Shown in pieces: positions 39,696 to 50,217 of a stretch of 64,000 bases of DNA. Positions within the stretch are counted from its first letter, which is position 1; every line of letters starts with the position of its first letter. The DNA comes from Verrucomicrobiota bacterium. Lineage in GTDB: Bacteria; Verrucomicrobiota; Verrucomicrobiia; Opitutales; UBA953. The notes under the pieces were generated by a model that worked only from the letters and a program-made list of their open reading frames with translations, had not been told where the DNA came from and ran no database searches. A program made the translations under genes and the position numbers. The stretch covers positions 186,001-250,000 of the forward strand of contig BJHS01000001.1 in NCBI GenBank assembly GCA_014193315.1. Reading direction: 5' to 3'.

Positions 39696-40340
39696 ATGCG
39701 TCTCGCCCTCTGCCTTCTCGCCTTGCCCCTCGCCGTCCTCGCCGAGGATAAGCCTTTGCCGCTCGTGCTGCCGAAGTCCGTCGCGCTGGGTACTCCGAAG
39801 CCCATGAAGATCGACAACCTCGAGCCGCCGGCCAAGGGGCCGCGCGTGTTGCCAAAGGTCCCCGCCGAGGCGAAGAATCTCGCCCTCGGTTGCACGGTCA
39901 CCTCCAGCGCCAAAGAGGCGGCCGCCGGCGATTTCTCCTACCTGACCGACGGTGATAAAGGCGGGGAGGAAGGCTTCGAGGTCGAGCTTCCGCGCGGCCA
40001 CCAGTGGCTGCAGGTCGAGCTCCCGAAGACCTCCGAAATCCACGCCATCGCCCTTTGGCACTTCCACCGTGAGCGGCGCGTCTACTTCTGCGTGGTGGTG
40101 CAGATCTCCGACGACCCTGATTTCAAGACCGGGGTGACGACGGTCTACAATAGCGATGCCGAGGGCGAACTGGGCTTCGGGAAGGGCAGGGACTACGTTT
40201 ACTACGAATCCAACGAGGGGCGCGTCATCCCGGTCGCCGCCGTCAAGGGTCGCTACGTCCGCTTCCACTCCAAGGGCAACTCCGCCGCGCCTTCCAACGA
40301 CTACATCGAGGGCGAGGTCTGGGGCGTGCCCGCCAAGTAA
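39696..40340 (+). CDS. Exported discoidin-like (F5/8 type C) protein
   Basis: 214 residues with a signal peptide (MRLALCLLALPLAVLAED). A Pro-rich spacer (about 20-55) leads to a jelly-roll domain like coagulation F5/8 type C: NLALGCTVTSSAKEAAAGDFSYLTDGDKGG, GFEVELPRGHQWLQVELPKTSEIHAIALWHFH, VVVQISDDPDFKTGVTTVYN and GRYVRFHSKGNSAAPSNDYIEGEVWG. Such domains bind glycans or surfaces; no catalytic residues are apparent. Probable cell-surface or periplasmic binding protein. It ends shortly before ispH, with no repeat array. Confidence 0.75.
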   Translation: MRLALCLLALPLAVLAEDKPLPLVLPKSVALGTPKPMKIDNLEPPAKGPRVLPKVPAEAKNLALGCTVTSSAKEAAAGDFSYLTDGDKGGEEGFEVELPRGHQWLQVELPKTSEIHAIALWHFHRERRVYFCVVVQISDDPDFKTGVTTVYNSDAEGELGFGKGRDYVYYESNEGRVIPVAAVKGRYVRFHSKGNSAAPSNDYIEGEVWGVPAK

Positions 40341-40386
40341 GCCCGACTTTGCTTGAATCGCCCGGGCTTCCGCCCAACTTGGGGTT

Positions 40387-41259
40387 GTGAAGGTCCTCCG
40401 TGCCAAGTCCGCCGGGTTCTGCTGGGGTGTCGAGCGCGCCATCGATATCGCCCGGGAGTATGCCCAGAAAGGCCGTCACCCCGTCTACACCGATGGGCCG
40501 TTGATCCATAACCGCCAGATGATGGAGGTCCTCACCGGCGAGGGCATCCGCGAGGTCGGCGATTACCGCAGCCAGGACAAACTCACCGTGACGCCGGCGA
40601 CCGCTGCCGCCGCCGTGATGGTCGTGCGTGCCCATGGCATCTCGCCTGACCGCCGCCAGTACCTCAAGTCGCTCGGCATGGAGTTCCGCGACGCCACCTG
40701 CCCCGACGTCGGCATCATCGCCGGCAAGGTCCGCATGCACGCGAAGAAGGGCTTCCGCACCGTCATCTTCGGCGACCCCCAGCACCCCGAGGTCATCGGC
40801 TTGCTTGGGTACGCGGAAGGGCAGGGCCACGTCATCTCCGGCCCCGCCGACATCGACGCCTTACCCGACCTCGGGGACAAGGTCTGCATGGTCTCCCAGT
40901 CGACGATGTTCACCGACGAGTTTGAGCGTTTGGCCGCCCACCTCCGGACGCGTTTCCCTTCGGCGCTCATTTTCGACACCATCTGCGGCGCCACCAAGGA
41001 CCGGCAGTCCGATGTCGTCGAACTGCGTCGCCAGGGGTGCGAGGCGATCGTGGTCATCGGCGGCCGGCATTCGGCCAACACGGTGAAACTCGCCAAACTG
41101 GTCGAATTACAAGGGCTGCCCTGCTTCCACGTGGAGACCGCCGCCGAACTCGACTTCGGCGCGTTAGGGCGTTTCGCCGTCGTCGGGGTCACCGCGGGGG
41201 CCTCGACCCCGGCTTTTCTGATCGACGAGGTCTGTCGCCAGCTCGAGGCCTTGTCCTGA
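40387..41259 (+). CDS. ispH: 4-hydroxy-3-methylbut-2-enyl diphosphate reductase
   Basis: Last step of the MEP isoprenoid route, giving IPP and DMAPP. From a GTG at 40387 (MKVLRAKSAGFCWGVERAI) the 290 residues carry the three Fe-S cluster Cys: C12 in GFCWGV, C105 in DATCPD and C200 in TICGATKDRQ. HGISPDRR and GVTAGASTPAFLIDEV are the other standard blocks. Oxygen-sensitive [4Fe-4S] enzyme, cytoplasmic. A hairpin (41280-41310) follows. Three more MEP genes lie between 46.9 and 55.7 kb. Confidence 0.96.
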   Translation: MKVLRAKSAGFCWGVERAIDIAREYAQKGRHPVYTDGPLIHNRQMMEVLTGEGIREVGDYRSQDKLTVTPATAAAAVMVVRAHGISPDRRQYLKSLGMEFRDATCPDVGIIAGKVRMHAKKGFRTVIFGDPQHPEVIGLLGYAEGQGHVISGPADIDALPDLGDKVCMVSQSTMFTDEFERLAAHLRTRFPSALIFDTICGATKDRQSDVVELRRQGCEAIVVIGGRHSANTVKLAKLVELQGLPCFHVETAAELDFGALGRFAVVGVTAGASTPAFLIDEVCRQLEALS

Positions 41260-41279
41260 AGCCCTTTCTGGGGCGGTTT

Positions 41280-41310
41280 CCGTGGTAAATCAGCCGCGGA
41301 TTTATCACGG
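41280..41310 (+). terminator. 12-bp hairpin downstream of ispH
   Basis: CCGTGGTAAATC, loop AGCCGCG, GATTTATCACGG pair over 12 bp with one G-T. It is 20 bp after the ispH stop and 44 bp before lemA. No T-run follows, so it may be a stabilising 3' hairpin rather than a true terminator. Confidence 0.55.
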
Positions 41311-41354
41311 GTGAGACCCCGTCCCTCCTTGCACCCCGGCGGGTGGCCTTCTTA

Positions 41355-41963
41355 ATGAATGCCATTATGCCCATCGTCGCTACCATTCTCGGTATCCTGC
41401 TCGTCGTCCTCCTCGTCCTCGCGGTCTACGCCGTGGGCATCTACAACGGGCTGGTCACGCTGCGGAACGTCTTCCGCAACGCTTTCGCCCAGGTCGACGT
41501 GCAGCTCAAGCGTCGCCACGACCTGATCCCGAACCTCGTCGAAACCGCCAAGGGTTACATGGCCCACGAGAGCGACACCCTGACCGCCGTCATCGAAGCC
41601 CGCGCCAAGGCCACCCAGGCCAACGTCCGTTTTGCCGGTAACCCGAACGACCCCGCCGCCATGCGCGACCTCAGCCAGGCCGAAGCCGGCCTGAGCGGGG
41701 CCCTCGGTAAACTGATGGTCGTCTCCGAACAGTACCCTCAGCTCAAGGCCGACACCACGATGCGCGCCCTGATGGAGGAACTGACCTCGACCGAGAACCG
41801 CATCGCGTTCTCGCGCCAAGCCTACAACGACGCCGTCTTATCCTATAACAACGGCCGCGAGGTCTTCCCGCAGGTCTTCGTCGCGAACACCTTCGGTTTC
41901 GTCGCCGCCGAGTTCTTCAAGGCCGAAGAAGCCGATAAGGTTGCCCCGACGGTGAAGTTCTAA
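41355..41963 (+). CDS. lemA: LemA family membrane protein
   Basis: 202 residues from ATG 41355. One N-terminal transmembrane segment (IMPIVATILGILLVVLLVLAVYAVGI) is followed by the LemA four-helix domain: YNGLVTLRNVFRNAFAQVDVQLKRRHDLIPNLVETAKGYMAHE, EAGLSGALGKLMVVSEQYPQLKA, and ELTSTENRIAFSRQAYNDAVLSYNN. LemA often pairs with M48 peptidases; here htpX follows after 20 bp. Role unclear, possibly an envelope stress or peptidase partner. Alternative starts exist at 41343 (GTG) and 41367. Confidence 0.93.
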   Translation: MNAIMPIVATILGILLVVLLVLAVYAVGIYNGLVTLRNVFRNAFAQVDVQLKRRHDLIPNLVETAKGYMAHESDTLTAVIEARAKATQANVRFAGNPNDPAAMRDLSQAEAGLSGALGKLMVVSEQYPQLKADTTMRALMEELTSTENRIAFSRQAYNDAVLSYNNGREVFPQVFVANTFGFVAAEFFKAEEADKVAPTVKF

Positions 41964-41983
41964 GCGCTCGCCGCTAACGGCCG

Positions 41984-43897
41984 ATGGCCGCCACGATGAA
42001 CTTTTTCCGGGCGCAGGATGACGCCCGCGGACGCACGACCAAGTTGGTCGTGCTGCTCGTGTTGGCCATCATCGTCCTGATCGGCGGGCTCTACGCGCTG
42101 GCGGTGGTGGGCTCCTCCAAGGTGAGCCGCGGGGGCACGCTGGATTGGTGGCAGCCCGGACTATTCCTAGGCACCTCGGGCGTCGCCTTGCTGGTGATCG
42201 TGGCCGGCAGCCTCATCCGCATGAGCGCCTTGTCCGCCGGCGGCGCGTCCATCGCGATCGGTCTCGGCGGTCGCCGGATCCCTGGCCGCGGCGCCTCGCC
42301 CGGCGAGCGCCGCCTGCTCAACGTCGTCGAGGAGATGGCCATCGCCTCGGGGATGCCCGTGCCTGCCTGCTTCGTCCTCGAGGACCCTGGTATCAACGCC
42401 TTCGCCGCTGGCAACAACCCCAAGGACGCCGTCATCGGCGTGACCCGCGGGGCGCTCGACCTCCTGACGCGCGACGAGCTGCAGGGCGTCGTGGCCCACG
42501 AGTTCAGCCACATCGGCAACGGTGACATGCGCATGAACCTGCGCCTCATCGGCGCGGTCGCCGGACTCCTGGCGCTGACGCAGCTGGGCTACCTGCTCAT
42601 CCGCATCGCTCCCCGCGGCCGCGACGGGGCCAAGGTCGGTATCCCGATGATGGCCGCCGGCGCCGTGGTCATCGTCTTCGGCCTCGGCGGCGTCTTCTTC
42701 TCCCGCGTCATCCAGGCCTCCATCTCGCGCCAGCGCGAGTACCTCGCCGACGCCTCCGCCGTCCAGTTCACGCGCAATCCGCTGGGGCTCTCCGGCGCCC
42801 TCCAGAAAGTGGCGCGGGGCTCCACCGTTCCGGTGGCGGCTCGTGCGCCTCGCGACCGGTTCGAGAAGGAAGACGAGGAGGACGGCTCCCCCAATCTCGG
42901 CTTCGCCCAGTCCGAGGCCCAGCACATGTTCTTCAGCTCGACGCCCGGCTTCTGGGACACCCTCTTCTCGACGCACCCGCCCTTGGCGGATCGTATCCGC
43001 CGCATCGATCCGGCTTTCGACGGTAAGCTGCCCACCGGCCCCTTGGCGCGCGTGAGCGACGAGGCCGAGGCACCTGTGTCGCGACTCGGTGGTGCGGCCC
43101 CGGCTGCCGCCACGCCCGTGCCGGCGCCCACCCGCGCCCCGACCAACCTCGAGATCCAGGAAGCCGTCCAGTTCAACGGCCGCTTCCCCGAGACCTTGCG
43201 CGACGCCTTGGCGGAGCCGATCGGCGCCATGGGCCTGGTCTTCGCCTGCGTCCTCTCCTTGGACCCCGCGACCCGGGCCCGCCAACTCGCGTCGCTTGAC
43301 GAACTCGCCGGCGGGGAGGTCACCCGGGAGACCCAGCGCCTGCAGCCGATCTTGCGCGCCCTGCCACCGGGCTTCCGGGTGCCGGCGCTCGACCTCGCGA
43401 TGCCCGCCCTGCGCGTCCTCTCGCCCGTGCAGCGCGCGACCTTCCGCGACGCCTTGGCGCGCTTCAGTGCCTCGACCGAGGATGGGCTCGTCGGCCTGCT
43501 CGTCCAAGGGGCTGTCCGTCGCTACCTCGAGCTCCCTTCGCCTATCGCCGGTCGCGACCTGCTGACCCTCGCCCAACATCACAGGCTGGTCCTTTCGGCC
43601 GTCGTGTACGCCTCCGGCGAATCGGATGAAGGGCATCAGGCCGCCTACGCCAAGGCCTGCCAGTCCCTCGGGCTCACGCTTGACCTGCTCCTGCCCGCCG
43701 CCGCCATCGACCTCGCGAAGGTCGACGACTCCCTGGCCTGCCTCGCGAAGCTCCCGGTGCCCGCGCGCCGCGATTTCGTGCGCGCCTGCGGCGTCGCCGT
43801 GCTCAGCGACGGTCAGGCCGAGCCCCGCGAGGTCGAGATCCTCCGCGCCGTGGCCGACTCGCTCGGCATCAGCTTCGCCACCGGGCTCAAGGCCTGA
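41984..43897 (+). CDS. HtpX-like M48 zinc metallopeptidase with long C-terminal extension
   Basis: Membrane peptidase that degrades damaged membrane proteins. The 637 residues have two N-terminal membrane segments (about 20-42 and 60-78), the zinc motif HEFSH at about 172-176, further membrane stretches (about 187-204 and 220-240) and a third zinc ligand Glu in REYLADASAVQFTRNPLGL. After residue 330 comes an about 300-residue extension, helical and without membrane segments, ending near LSDGQAEPREVEILRAVADSLG, which looks like a TerB-like helix. Plain HtpX is about 290 residues, so this is the long LemA-linked form. Confidence 0.92.
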   Translation: MAATMNFFRAQDDARGRTTKLVVLLVLAIIVLIGGLYALAVVGSSKVSRGGTLDWWQPGLFLGTSGVALLVIVAGSLIRMSALSAGGASIAIGLGGRRIPGRGASPGERRLLNVVEEMAIASGMPVPACFVLEDPGINAFAAGNNPKDAVIGVTRGALDLLTRDELQGVVAHEFSHIGNGDMRMNLRLIGAVAGLLALTQLGYLLIRIAPRGRDGAKVGIPMMAAGAVVIVFGLGGVFFSRVIQASISRQREYLADASAVQFTRNPLGLSGALQKVARGSTVPVAARAPRDRFEKEDEEDGSPNLGFAQSEAQHMFFSSTPGFWDTLFSTHPPLADRIRRIDPAFDGKLPTGPLARVSDEAEAPVSRLGGAAPAAATPVPAPTRAPTNLEIQEAVQFNGRFPETLRDALAEPIGAMGLVFACVLSLDPATRARQLASLDELAGGEVTRETQRLQPILRALPPGFRVPALDLAMPALRVLSPVQRATFRDALARFSASTEDGLVGLLVQGAVRRYLELPSPIAGRDLLTLAQHHRLVLSAVVYASGESDEGHQAAYAKACQSLGLTLDLLLPAAAIDLAKVDDSLACLAKLPVPARRDFVRACGVAVLSDGQAEPREVEILRAVADSLGISFATGLKA

Positions 43898-43910
43898 TGC
43901 CCTCGGAGGA

Positions 43911-43936
43911 TAGGGGCAGCACCGCGTGCTGCCCTA
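43911..43936. repeat. Compact hairpin, TAGGGRCAGCAC family, copy 2
   Basis: TAGGGGCAGCAC, loop CGC, GTGCTGCCCTA; 11-bp stem with one bulged G, as in copy 1 at 31613. It is 13 bp after the htpX stop. Confidence 0.8.
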
Positions 43937-44261
43937 GCCAGCGAAGGCAGCCTTAACGGATCACGGGAACGCCCTCATCAAGCGCCTCCGGACTTCACCT
44001 CAGCCAAAGGGGTCAGGCCGTTAGTGCCTGCCCCTGTTAGTTAAAACGCCCGAAACAGGCCTCCAAACTAACACCCCTGTTCACTAACGGCCTGACCCCT
44101 TTGAGGGATTACGACCCACCCGAAGCTCGACCAGTGCATCGCCCAGCTCGAGCGGATGGCATGACCAGCGGGAGGTGAGGCGGGTCAGGGGCGACCCTTT
44201 TGGGCCGTCACGGTACGCCGATAGGCGGCGCTAATCTCCGCACGTTCCGGCCGACCTCGGC
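43937..44261. other. Gene-free stretch with a 98-nt palindrome and a possible gene remnant
   Basis: The stretch between htpX and gpmI holds an extended palindrome at 44006-44103. Its ends AAAGGGGTCAGGCCGTTAG and the complement pair perfectly over 21 bp; inside, TGTTAGTT pairs with AACTAACA. The outer sequence resembles ends seen near IS200-like or RAYT-type elements in other bacteria. Just to the right, 44115-44164 reads in one frame as HPKLDQCIAQLERMA and a stop, perhaps the last codons of a lost gene. Nothing else is recognised in the stretch. Confidence 0.6.
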
Positions 44262-45815
44262 TCAACCCGCGATCAGCGACTCGCCGGTCATCTCCGCCGG
44301 CTTCGGCAGGCCCATGAGGGCGAGCAGGGTCGGGGCGACGTCGGCCAGGCGGCCGGTGGGCCGCGTCTTGAGGGTCTGGCAGCCGGCGCCGTAGAGGACG
44401 ACCTCGACGGGGCTGAGCGTGTGGCGAGTGTGGGCGCAGTTCTCTTCCGGCTCCCACATCTGGTCGGCGTTGCCGTGGTCGGCCGTGACGAGGGCCTTGC
44501 CCCCGACCTGGTCGATGGCGGCGAGCAGGCCGCCGAGGCCGCTGTCGACGGCTTCGCAGGCCTTGCAGACGGCGGCGAGGTCGCCGGTGTGGCCGACCAT
44601 GTCCGGGTTGGCGTAGTTGACGACGATGAGGCCGTACTTGCCGGAAAGGATCGCGGCCTTGGCCATCTCGGTGACGTGTGCAGCCGACATCTCGGGCTTC
44701 TGGTTGTAGGTCGAGACTTCCTTCGGGCTCTGCGCCATGCCGCGCTCTTCACCGCTGAAGGGTTCCTCGCGGTAGTCGTTGAAGAAGAAGGTCACGTGCG
44801 GGAACTTCTCGGTCTCAGCCGTTCGGAACTGCGCGACACCTTGCTTAGCGACCCACTCGCCGAGGATGTTCACCATCTTGGCAGGCTTGTCGAAGACGAC
44901 GTTGGGGCAGAGGCCCTTCTCGTAGTTGGTCAGGGTGGCGTAGAAGGTCTTGAGCAGCTTGGCGCGCGGGAAACGCTTGAACTCGGGGTCGATGAAGGCA
45001 CGGGTGATCTCGCGCGGGCGGTCGCCGCGGAAGTTGAAGAACAGCACGGAGTCGCCGTCCTGGATGAAGGCCGTGCCCTTGATGCGGGTGGCGGGGACGA
45101 ACTCGTCACCGGTCGTGTTGGCGTCGGTCGGGTGGTCGTAATAGGCCTGCACGGCGGCGGCGGCCGAGGCGGCTTCGGGGGCCGGGGCGCCGGTGAGGGC
45201 GTCGTAGGCGGTCTTCACGCGTTCCCAGCGGTTATCGCGGTCCATGGCCCAGAAACGGCCGGCCACGCTGGCGACCTGGCCGAGGCCGATCTTCACGAGT
45301 TCGGCTTCGAGCTGCTTGAGGTAGCCGAGGCCGGAGGTGGGCGGGCTGTCGCGGCCGTCCATGAAGGCGTGCACGTAGACCTTGGTGAGGCCTTCTTCCT
45401 TCAGAAGGCGGAGGAGGGCGTAGAGGTGGGGCAGGGTGGAGTGGACGCCGGCTTCGGAGCAGAGGCCCATCAGGTGGACCGCGCCGCCGGTAGCCTTGAC
45501 GTTCTCGACGAGGCCGCGGAAGGCCTTGATCTGGCGCATGGCGGCCGAGTCGGTGAGCCCCTTGTCGATGCGGACGATTTCCTGGTCGACGATGCGGCCG
45601 GCGCCGATGTTCTGGTGGCCGACTTCGGAATTACCCATGATGCCGACCGGCAGGCCGACATCGAGGCCGTGCGCCATGATCTCGGTGCGGGGCCAGTCCT
45701 TGGTCAGGCCGCGCGAGACCGGGAGGTTCGCCAGTTTGACGGCGTTGAACTTGTCGTGCTTGGGGTTGTGGTTTTCGCCCCAACCGTCGCGGATCACCAG
45801 AAGTACGGGTTTCAT
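44262..45815 (-). CDS. gpmI: 2,3-bisphosphoglycerate-independent phosphoglycerate mutase
   Basis: Interconverts 3- and 2-phosphoglycerate, using Mn. The 517 residues from ATG 45815 ([19 protein letters not shown]) contain the phosphatase-domain metal site (D-G-W-G), the nucleophile Ser in [17 protein letters not shown], the transferase-domain [19 protein letters not shown], and the metal residues [19 protein letters not shown] and [14 protein letters not shown]. Full length. The frame upstream of this Met is from the array at 45820. It stands alone and is divergent from the exported esterase. Confidence 0.96.
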   Translation of the reverse strand: MKPVLLVIRDGWGENHNPKHDKFNAVKLANLPVSRGLTKDWPRTEIMAHGLDVGLPVGIMGNSEVGHQNIGAGRIVDQEIVRIDKGLTDSAAMRQIKAFRGLVENVKATGGAVHLMGLCSEAGVHSTLPHLYALLRLLKEEGLTKVYVHAFMDGRDSPPTSGLGYLKQLEAELVKIGLGQVASVAGRFWAMDRDNRWERVKTAYDALTGAPAPEAASAAAAVQAYYDHPTDANTTGDEFVPATRIKGTAFIQDGDSVLFFNFRGDRPREITRAFIDPEFKRFPRAKLLKTFYATLTNYEKGLCPNVVFDKPAKMVNILGEWVAKQGVAQFRTAETEKFPHVTFFFNDYREEPFSGEERGMAQSPKEVSTYNQKPEMSAAHVTEMAKAAILSGKYGLIVVNYANPDMVGHTGDLAAVCKACEAVDSGLGGLLAAIDQVGGKALVTADHGNADQMWEPEENCAHTRHTLSPVEVVLYGAGCQTLKTRPTGRLADVAPTLLALMGLPKPAEMTGESLIAG

Positions 45816-45819
45816 AAAT

Positions 45820-45999
45820 AGATAGGGAGAAGAGATAGGGCGGACTTGCCCCCGCTGGCAAGAAGCAGGTGGGGAAGCCAATCGTTTCAGGTGTCAGGTG
45901 GCGGCCGCAGGTGGCGGGTGGCAGGGCCTTTTGCCGAAACCTGCCACCCGCCACCATCGGATGAAACGGATGTCTTTGCACTCCCTCACCTATTCATCT
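45820..45999. repeat. Large quasi-palindrome with a perfect 16-bp GGTGGCG stem
   Basis: The core GGTGGCGGGTGGCAGG (45910-45925) pairs perfectly with CCTGCCACCCGCCACC (45940-45955). The flanks continue as imperfect pairs: CGTTTCA...GGTGG on the left with CCACC...TGAAACG on the right. Outermost, AGATAGGGAG-like units (45820-45840) face CTCCCTCACCTATTCATCT (45981-45999). The whole gpmI/esterase divergent gap therefore folds on itself. 7-bp unit GGTGGCG. Confidence 0.85.
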
Positions 46000-46011
46000 A
46001 TGCCTTCCGTC

Positions 46012-46785
46012 ATGCCCCGCATCCTCCTCGCTCTGCTCGGAATGGCGCTTTGCGCCGTCGCATCGGCCGCCACGGTCGAAAAACTGACCATCGACGGCAA
46101 GGCCGTGACCGTGAAGGTCCCGACCCAGGCCGCCCCTGGTAAGCCTTGGCTGTGGGTCGGCGAGTTCGGTGGCCACCTGAAGTCGCTCGAGGACGGGCTG
46201 GTCGCGAAAGGCTGGCACGTGGTCTACGTGGGGGTGAGCAACCAGTTCGGCTCCGCTCGCTCGATGGCGACCTGGGATAAGGTGTACGCCGACCTGCGTG
46301 AAAAGCGCGGGCTCTCTGCCAAGCCGGCGCTGCTCGGGATCTCGCGCGGCGGTCTCTACGTGAATGCCTGGACGCGCCTGCACCCGGACCGGGTCAGCGT
46401 GCTCTACCTCGACAACGGCGTGTGCGACATCCGCTCCTGGCCGGGCGGGTTCGCCCTGACGCACCAGAGCAAAGGCAGCGCCGGCGACTGGAAACTTTAT
46501 AAGACCGAGTTTGGTTTTGCGAACGACGAGGACGCCAAGGCGAAGTCCCTGCAAGCCGCCGAAGGGCTCCTGCCGGCGATCAAGGCCGGGGTCGTTCTCA
46601 TCTCGTGCCACGGCACGGCGGACAAGACCGTGCCCTTCGAGGACAACGCCGCGCTCGTCATCAAACTTTGGCAGGACAATGGCGGCCGCGTGAAGCTCTT
46701 CCCCAAGGAAGGCGGCGATCACCATCCCCACGGACTGCCGGATCCCAAGCCGTTGATCGAGGTGCTGACGGCGGAGGCGAAGTAA
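46012..46785 (+). CDS. Exported alpha/beta-hydrolase, probable esterase
   Basis: 257 residues from ATG 46012 (MPRILLALLGMALCAVASA), a clear signal peptide; ATG 46000 would add four residues. The hydrolase signature: GISRGG with the nucleophile Ser, oxyanion strand WLWVGEFGG, C-terminal HGTADKTVPFEDNAA (acidic residue) and GGDHHPHGLPDP (catalytic His). It resembles small secreted serine esterases near carbohydrate genes. The substrate is not known. Downstream it meets ispG over a 7-bp array. Confidence 0.8.
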   Translation: MPRILLALLGMALCAVASAATVEKLTIDGKAVTVKVPTQAAPGKPWLWVGEFGGHLKSLEDGLVAKGWHVVYVGVSNQFGSARSMATWDKVYADLREKRGLSAKPALLGISRGGLYVNAWTRLHPDRVSVLYLDNGVCDIRSWPGGFALTHQSKGSAGDWKLYKTEFGFANDEDAKAKSLQAAEGLLPAIKAGVVLISCHGTADKTVPFEDNAALVIKLWQDNGGRVKLFPKEGGDHHPHGLPDPKPLIEVLTAEAK

Positions 46786-46813
46786 TCGGCCCTCCGCGGG
46801 GCAGGGGGAAGGC

Positions 46814-46940
46814 ACGGAGTGCTGAACCGATTACGGAGTACGGAGTACGGAGTGTAGAGTACGGAGGGTAGCGGGGAGGGTGGGCCTAGCCTATAATCCT
46901 TCTCCTGCTTACTGACCCTGACCCTTGATATAAGACCACC
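46814..46940. repeat. 7-bp array (ACGGAGT, i.e. TACTCCG type) with a weak facing arm
   Basis: 46814-46874 reads ACGGAGT, GCTGAAC, CGATT, ACGGAGT three times, GTAGAGT, ACGGAGG, GTAGCGG. To the right (about 46894-46935) is a C/T-rich, poorly conserved stretch (ATAATCC, TTCTCCT, GCTTACT) that may be a decayed facing arm. It lies between the convergent esterase and ispG. Confidence 0.75.
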
Positions 46941-46941
46941 C

Positions 46942-48954
<2,013 letters not shown>

Positions 48955-48995
48955 GGGGTCATTCTCAACCCCTTTGACCGCGCCCGTCAACGAAC

Positions 48996-50024
48996 TCAGA
49001 CGTCCCATCGCCAGCTTTCGGCCGACCAGAGATAACTATCCTTGCCCTTTGGCACGAGCACGCCGAGGCCCGGCCAGGGAAGGTGGAAGCCGTAGGCGCG
49101 CTCACGCGTCGCCCCGATCTCGGCGAAGACCTTGCGGCGCGTGTCGATGGCCTGCTCCGGGTTGTGGTCGAAGTCGATGAACCAGGAAGGGTCGTGCAAC
49201 ATCAGCACGTGGTTGTGAGCGAGGTCGGACAGGTGCAGGAGCGAGTCCTTGCCGTCCTTGATCCGGTAGATCGCGTGGCCGTCGGTGTGGCCGGGGGCGG
49301 CGATGATGGTGATGGCGCCGTCGAGGAGCTGGTCGCCGTCCTGGTGGATGACCAGGTTGGCCTGCAGCACGTCGAAGCCGCTGCGCACCATCTTGATGAG
49401 GCCCGGGACGTCGTCGGTGCGGTGGGACTTGCTGAAGTCGGGCTTCGGCGCCCGCCAGAAATCCAGTTCGCTCTTGAGCACGTGGATGGCCGCGTTCGGG
49501 AAGAGGATCTTATTGCCCTGGAAGAAGCCGCCGATGTGGTCCACGTGCGAATGGCTCAGCAGGCCATGGGTGACGTCGGCCGGCTTGATACCGATCGTCT
49601 CGAGGGCGTCGGCCAGCCAGCCCCAGTTGACGTTTTTGCTGTAGGCGCCGAAGCCGGCGTCGACGATGACGACTTCCTTGCCCTTGCGAAGGACGAGTAC
49701 GTTGATGTACAGCGTCACGTCGTCCGGGCGTTCGCCCAAGTCGGTGAGCGCCTTGGTCATCGCCGGACGCTGTTCCGGCGGCCACATCTTCTTGGAGACG
49801 CACTTGCTGAACGTGCCCCAGCCATCGCTGATGGACCAGGCCTCGATGTTGCCGATGTGGAAGGCGTAGATGTAGGCCTTCTTGATATTGTTCTTGCCGT
49901 TGCCGGACGCCTTGGCGGCGGCGGCGTTCTCGGCGGCGAGGGCACTCGGTAGGCCGAGGGCGGCGAAAGCGGTAGCGGCGGCGCCGAGGAAGGAGCGACG
50001 GGAGGAGGGAGGTGGCAGGTCCAT
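48996..50024 (-). CDS. Tat-exported metallo-beta-lactamase-fold hydrolase
   Basis: 342 residues from ATG 50024, with a twin-arginine signal (SSRRSFLGAAATAFAALGLPSALA). The MBL motif H-x-H-x-D-H is at about 158-163 (LLSHSHVDHIGGFFQG); the further metal residues are in APGHTDGHAIYRI and LHLSDLAHNHVL, ending with FHLPWPGLGVL. The family includes lactonases and similar secreted hydrolases (for example quorum-quenching lactonases), and the substrate cannot be predicted. Separate from ispG by 41 bp and possibly co-transcribed with it. Upstream lies a 7-bp array. Confidence 0.87.
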   Translation of the reverse strand: MDLPPPSSRRSFLGAAATAFAALGLPSALAAENAAAAKASGNGKNNIKKAYIYAFHIGNIEAWSISDGWGTFSKCVSKKMWPPEQRPAMTKALTDLGERPDDVTLYINVLVLRKGKEVVIVDAGFGAYSKNVNWGWLADALETIGIKPADVTHGLLSHSHVDHIGGFFQGNKILFPNAAIHVLKSELDFWRAPKPDFSKSHRTDDVPGLIKMVRSGFDVLQANLVIHQDGDQLLDGAITIIAAPGHTDGHAIYRIKDGKDSLLHLSDLAHNHVLMLHDPSWFIDFDHNPEQAIDTRRKVFAEIGATRERAYGFHLPWPGLGVLVPKGKDSYLWSAESWRWDV

Positions 50025-50083
50025 GGGAGGAAGACAGGAAGTTGGCCCAAACTGTTCCCGGGGACGAGAAGAATGGAGGCGAG

Positions 50084-50201
50084 GGTGGGTGGTAGGGAGT
50101 AGGGAGTGGGGATGTGAGTGGAATAGGGCCGGGCACATTTAGCACCACGTCCCATCGACTCGCTTTATCTTTTCCCTAACCCCTACTCCCTAATCCCCAA
50201 C
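50084..50201. repeat. Inverted pair of 7-bp arrays (AGTAGGG / CCCTACT)
   Basis: Left arm 50084-50111: GGTGGGT, GGTAGGG, AGTAGGG, AGTGGGG. Right arm 50174-50201: CCCTAAC, CCCTACT, CCCTAAT, CCCCAAC. Four units each, facing, in the tandem gap between rseP and the MBL gene. The unit equals the left side of the array at 23988. The left arm has G-runs that could form a quadruplex. Confidence 0.83.
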
Positions 50202-50217
50202 ATCTCCGTGCTCGCCC

